From NCBI RefSeq assembly GCF_001708965.1, contig NZ_LVJW01000003.1:1116001-1180000 (forward strand): 64,000 nucleotides of DNA, given 5' to 3'. Positions within the stretch are counted from its first letter, which is position 1; every line of letters begins with the position of its first letter. A program made the position numbers and the translations under genes. Below the pieces are notes generated by a model. That model saw nothing but the letters and a program-made list of their open reading frames with translations. It was not told the origin of the DNA and did no database searches. This document shows positions 61,165 through 64,000 of this stretch, piece by piece. This stretch comes from Candidatus Thiodiazotropha endoloripes (GTDB taxonomy: Bacteria > Pseudomonadota > Gammaproteobacteria > Chromatiales > Chromatiaceae).

Positions 61165-62553
61165 ATGAGGCTGTTCAAAAATAAGCCTGCCAAATCCATT
61201 GCCCTGGCATCCGTCCTGGCGATTGGCACCACCCTGTTCGGTGCCACACTTCCCCTGCAGGCCGATGAGACCTGCCAGTCACCCTACATGGCCAAGATTG
61301 TCGGCCAGGAAGATTTTGTCTATGTCTGGACGCTGGGTATTGAAGGCATGGGAGATGGTCAGGACAAACTGGTAACCGTCGATGTCAATCCCAAATCGGC
61401 AAACTACGGCAAAGTGGTCGATTCACTTTCCGTTGGCGGACGCAATGAAGCGCACCATTCAGGTTTTACCGACGATCGTCACTATCTATGGGCAGGCGGT
61501 CTCGATACCAACAAACTTTTCATCTTCGATGTACACACCGACCCGGCGAAACCCAAGCTGCATAAAGTCGTCACTGACTTTGTCGAGAAGAGTGGTGGTG
61601 TAGTCGGTCCTCACACGACCTATGCATTGCCTGGTCGTATCATGATCACGGGGCTTTCAAACAATAAGGATCACGGTGGTCGTACCGCGTTGGTTGAGTA
61701 CACCAATGAGGGCGAGTATATCGCCACCCATTGGATGCCAACCGATCAGAATCTGCGCGGTGCGGAAAAATCCGGTAAGTATGCCGATGGCTACAACTAC
61801 GATGTTCGGGTATTGCCTCGCCGTAACATCATGCTTACCTCCTCTTTCACCGGCTGGTCCAACTACATGATGGATTTCGGCAAAATGTTGCAGGATAAGG
61901 AGGCGATGAAGCGTTTCGGTAATACCGTGGTGCTTTGGGATCTGCACAGTAAAATACCTAAAAAGGTTTTTGATGTGCCCGGAGCGCCACTGGAGATCCG
62001 CTGTGCCTGGCAGCCCGACCACAACTGGTGTGTAACCACGACGGCTTTGACTTCCAAGATCTGGCTGATCTATGAGGATCAACAGGGTGAATGGCAGGCT
62101 GAAGCGGTTGCCGATGTCGGTGATGCCTCGAAGGTACCTCTGCCGGTGGATATCTCTATCAGCTCGGATGACAGTCGCCTCTGGGTCAACACATTCATGG
62201 ATGGTAAGACCCGGCTGTTCGATATGACCAACCCCCATAAACCGAAACAGGTCTATGAGAAGGTGATCGGCCGACAGGTCAACATGGCCTCATCCAGTTG
62301 GGACAGCACCCGTATCTACTACACCTCTTCATTGCTGGCCAACTGGGACAAGAAGGGTGAGGACAATGAGCAGTACTTCAAGAGCTACGTGTGGAATGGA
62401 GAACAACTGGTTGAGAAGTTCGCCATCGATTTCAAGGCGCTCAAACTCGGTCGGGCACATCAGATGCGATTCGGTGCCTACTCCCTGTATGGTCAGGTCA
62501 GACCAGAGGATAGGCAGATCTCTGTAGCCGGTCTGGATAACACAGGCAAGTAG
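61165..62553 (+). CDS. mtoX: secreted SBP56/selenium-binding family methanethiol oxidase
   Basis: A 462-residue beta-propeller protein of the SBP56 family with an N-terminal signal peptide (SIALASVLAIGTTLFGATLPLQA). Conserved blocks are SVGGRNEAHHSGFTDDRHYLWAGG (metal-type His pair), GPHTTYALPGRIMITGLSN, YDVRVLPRRNIMLTSSFTGW and RAHQMRFG. Periplasmic bacterial members are copper-dependent methanethiol oxidases giving formaldehyde, H2S and H2O2, and are encoded with SCO1- and MauG-like genes, exactly as here. The ATG at 61165 follows a consensus AGGAGG. Control by the TetR-type operator upstream is likely. Confidence 0.9.
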   Translation: MRLFKNKPAKSIALASVLAIGTTLFGATLPLQADETCQSPYMAKIVGQEDFVYVWTLGIEGMGDGQDKLVTVDVNPKSANYGKVVDSLSVGGRNEAHHSGFTDDRHYLWAGGLDTNKLFIFDVHTDPAKPKLHKVVTDFVEKSGGVVGPHTTYALPGRIMITGLSNNKDHGGRTALVEYTNEGEYIATHWMPTDQNLRGAEKSGKYADGYNYDVRVLPRRNIMLTSSFTGWSNYMMDFGKMLQDKEAMKRFGNTVVLWDLHSKIPKKVFDVPGAPLEIRCAWQPDHNWCVTTTALTSKIWLIYEDQQGEWQAEAVADVGDASKVPLPVDISISSDDSRLWVNTFMDGKTRLFDMTNPHKPKQVYEKVIGRQVNMASSSWDSTRIYYTSSLLANWDKKGEDNEQYFKSYVWNGEQLVEKFAIDFKALKLGRAHQMRFGAYSLYGQVRPEDRQISVAGLDNTGK

Positions 62554-62564
62554 TCTCTGTCCGA

Positions 62565-62630
62565 TGCGGATCTCTGACTGGGATCCGCAAATGACAATCC
62601 CGGTTACAAGTCTGTGAGCCGGGATTGTCA
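62565..62630 (+). other. two tandem hairpins between mtoX and the sco-mauG gene
   Basis: TGCGGATC (62565-62572)/GATCCGCA (62582-62589) and the perfect 12-bp stem TGACAATCCCGG (62592-62603)/CCGGGATTGTCA (62619-62630). No T-run follows. They probably protect the mtoX message or lower read-through, giving more oxidase than maturation factor. Confidence 0.6.
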
Positions 62631-62646
62631 GCGCCTGGGAGCATGT

Positions 62647-64000
62647 ATGGTTTTTCGATTTATCAAAACTTTTCTGTTTGCGGCAATCGTCGTATCAACG
62701 GTTGACGCCGATTCAATCAACCCTTCGATCATCTCCGCACCTGGTTATGGTGAATTGACTTACAAGCTGCCTGAGGTAGGCAGTTACCAGCTGCCACCTT
62801 TAGGTGAGGCATCGAATGGTGAGGTTCTGATTGCCGAGGGAGAACGGCGAACACTGTATGAGCTTTTCAATGACAAGTATGTGTTGCTGGCATTTATCTA
62901 CAGCACTTGCAGTGATGTTAACGGCTGCCCACTGACTTCTCACGTCTTTTACAAGGTCAAATCGGCCATGAAACGGGATCAAGAGCTGGCCGGCAGGCTG
63001 AAATTGATGAGTCTCAGTTTTGATCCGGAAGTCGATACTCCATCGGTAATGGAGCTATATGGCAATAACTTTCGCTATGCAGGAAGTGCTGGTGAGTGGC
63101 AGTTTGTCACCACTGCCTCACATCAGAACCTGGAACCGATTCTGAAATCCTATAATCAGGTGATCTTACGTGAGACCGATAGCAGTGGCAGGATGAATGT
63201 GGGATACAGTCATGTGCTCAGAGTATTCCTCATCGACCCAGAAAAGAAAATTCGTAACATTTACAGTGTCGATTTCCTGCATCATGATCTGATCATCAAC
63301 GATTTAAAGACAATACTTCAACAAGAGCAGAGGCGGGGTGAGACCATCAAGCTTGCAATGGTTTCGCAGCAAACTTCCCAGCTCTCGAAGCCGGGAGATA
63401 ACAAACTGGGATATGAACTCAGCAGTTACGTCACCGATTCACAGGATTTGGCGTTGAGAAAGGGTGAAAAGGCGGATCTGCTGGCAATCGCCAACAATCC
63501 CCCATTGGGACTGCCGGCAATCCCGATACCGGCTGACAATCCATTGTCCCGGGAGAAGATCGATTTGGGCCGAAAGCTGTTTTACGATCGCAGGCTTTCG
63601 CTCAACGATACTTTCTCCTGTGCCATGTGTCATGTGCCGGAACAGGGATTTACCAGTAATGAACTGGCCATGGCAGTGGGCATCGAAGGGCGTTCGGTAA
63701 GACGCAACTCTCCCTCGGTCTACAACTCAGCCTACAGCAATCTGCTGTTCCATGATGGTCGGGAGGAGACTCTTGAACAGCAGGCCTGGGGGCCTTTGTT
63801 GGCGAACAATGAAATGGCCAATCCATCGATCGGTTATGTGCTCAACAAAATCCGTCAGATCGATGACTACCATGGTCTGTTCGAAGCGGCTTTCGATGGC
63901 AGAGGTGTATCGATGGAGACACTGGGTATGGCGCTGGCCAGTTACCAGCGTGCTCTGGTTTCCGCTGACTCCCCATTTGATCGTTGGCGTTATGCGGGCG
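62647..64000 (+). CDS. SCO1/SenC-like domain fused to MauG-type di-heme peroxidase (3' end outside window)
   Basis: The frame is open from ATG 62647 (GGGAG six bases upstream) to the window end, 451 codons, without a stop. Residues 1-21 are a signal peptide (FIKTFLFAAIVVSTVDA). Residues 45-220 form a SCO1-like copper-chaperone/thioredoxin fold with the metal cysteines in YSTCSDVNGCPLTS (CX5C, longer than the usual CX3C) and the His in VGYSHVLRVFLID. Residues 295 onward are a MauG/CCP domain with the first heme site FSCAMCHVPEQGFTS, RRNSPSVYNSAY and FHDGR. The second heme site lies beyond the window. It probably supplies copper to, or oxidatively matures, the methanethiol oxidase. Confidence 0.88.
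   Translation, partial: MVFRFIKTFLFAAIVVSTVDADSINPSIISAPGYGELTYKLPEVGSYQLPPLGEASNGEVLIAEGERRTLYELFNDKYVLLAFIYSTCSDVNGCPLTSHVFYKVKSAMKRDQELAGRLKLMSLSFDPEVDTPSVMELYGNNFRYAGSAGEWQFVTTASHQNLEPILKSYNQVILRETDSSGRMNVGYSHVLRVFLIDPEKKIRNIYSVDFLHHDLIINDLKTILQQEQRRGETIKLAMVSQQTSQLSKPGDNKLGYELSSYVTDSQDLALRKGEKADLLAIANNPPLGLPAIPIPADNPLSREKIDLGRKLFYDRRLSLNDTFSCAMCHVPEQGFTSNELAMAVGIEGRSVRRNSPSVYNSAYSNLLFHDGREETLEQQAWGPLLANNEMANPSIGYVLNKIRQIDDYHGLFEAAFDGRGVSMETLGMALASYQRALVSADSPFDRWRYAG

Overview
The window looks like the chromosome of a gammaproteobacterium, probably a sulfur-oxidising member of the Chromatiales (Sedimenticola/Thiodiazotropha-like). The evidence is a class III PHA locus arranged as in purple sulfur bacteria, a methanethiol oxidase cluster, pyruvate phosphate dikinase, and E. 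coli-like pairs such as arfB-yaeQ. The lineage is inference; the genes are read directly. No rRNA, tRNA, CRISPR array, prophage or intact insertion sequence was seen.

Layout. 0-7.7 kb: end of 6-phosphogluconate dehydrogenase, small membrane proteins, a DUF4242 protein, a di-heme peroxidase, a Crp/Fnr regulator, a CofD-like protein and a fatty acid desaturase. 7.8-13.8 kb: valS (-) and ppdK (+). 14.3-17.4 kb: a TVP38/flavin-disulfide reductase fusion and a secreted protein with a duplicated six-cysteine domain. 17.5-17.7 kb: a perfect FNR box and promoter before a 30-codon ORF. 17.9-24.1 kb: the PHA cluster, with phaB, phasin, phaR and phaA on - and phaE-phaC on +. 24.2-31.2 kb: an orphan rnfG-like gene with glutathione peroxidase, nhaA, an ABC1 kinase, an NDUFA9-like protein, Bcp and a molybdopterin-binding-domain protein.

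31.4-44.1 kb is the most interesting part. A short LOV blue-light receptor lies at one end. A LitR/CarH-type MerR regulator lies at the other, in an operon with photolyase and a DUF523/DUF1722 protein. Between them are a six-gene operon (FAD amine oxidase, DUF1365, cyclopropane-fatty-acid synthase-like methyltransferase, MFS, DUF3833 lipoprotein, chalcone-isomerase-like) and a divergent SDR/NTF2 pair. A palindrome of the form TTGTACA-N3/4-TGTACAA lies in front of the regulator and between the divergent operons. A third copy lies far away, in front of rnfG-gpx. I propose a blue-light or singlet-oxygen regulon that protects DNA and membranes. The regulator lacks the cobalamin-ligand histidine, so the LOV protein may be its light sensor, as in the Pseudomonas putida PplS/PplR pair.

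44.3-60.3 kb: a truncated hemoglobin, a rhodanese, a coiled-coil SPOR protein, a YdbH/YdbL-type envelope pair, an RpfC-like hybrid kinase, a sugar dehydrogenase, arfB-yaeQ, tpm, a methyltransferase, srkA and a TetR regulator. 60.3-64 kb: an operator-like palindrome that fills a promoter spacer, then a secreted SBP56/methanethiol oxidase gene and a SCO1-MauG fusion gene that runs off the window.

Several short repeat families occur between genes. The most striking contains TTAACAGGCCCTA and supplies the amber stop codon of five genes.
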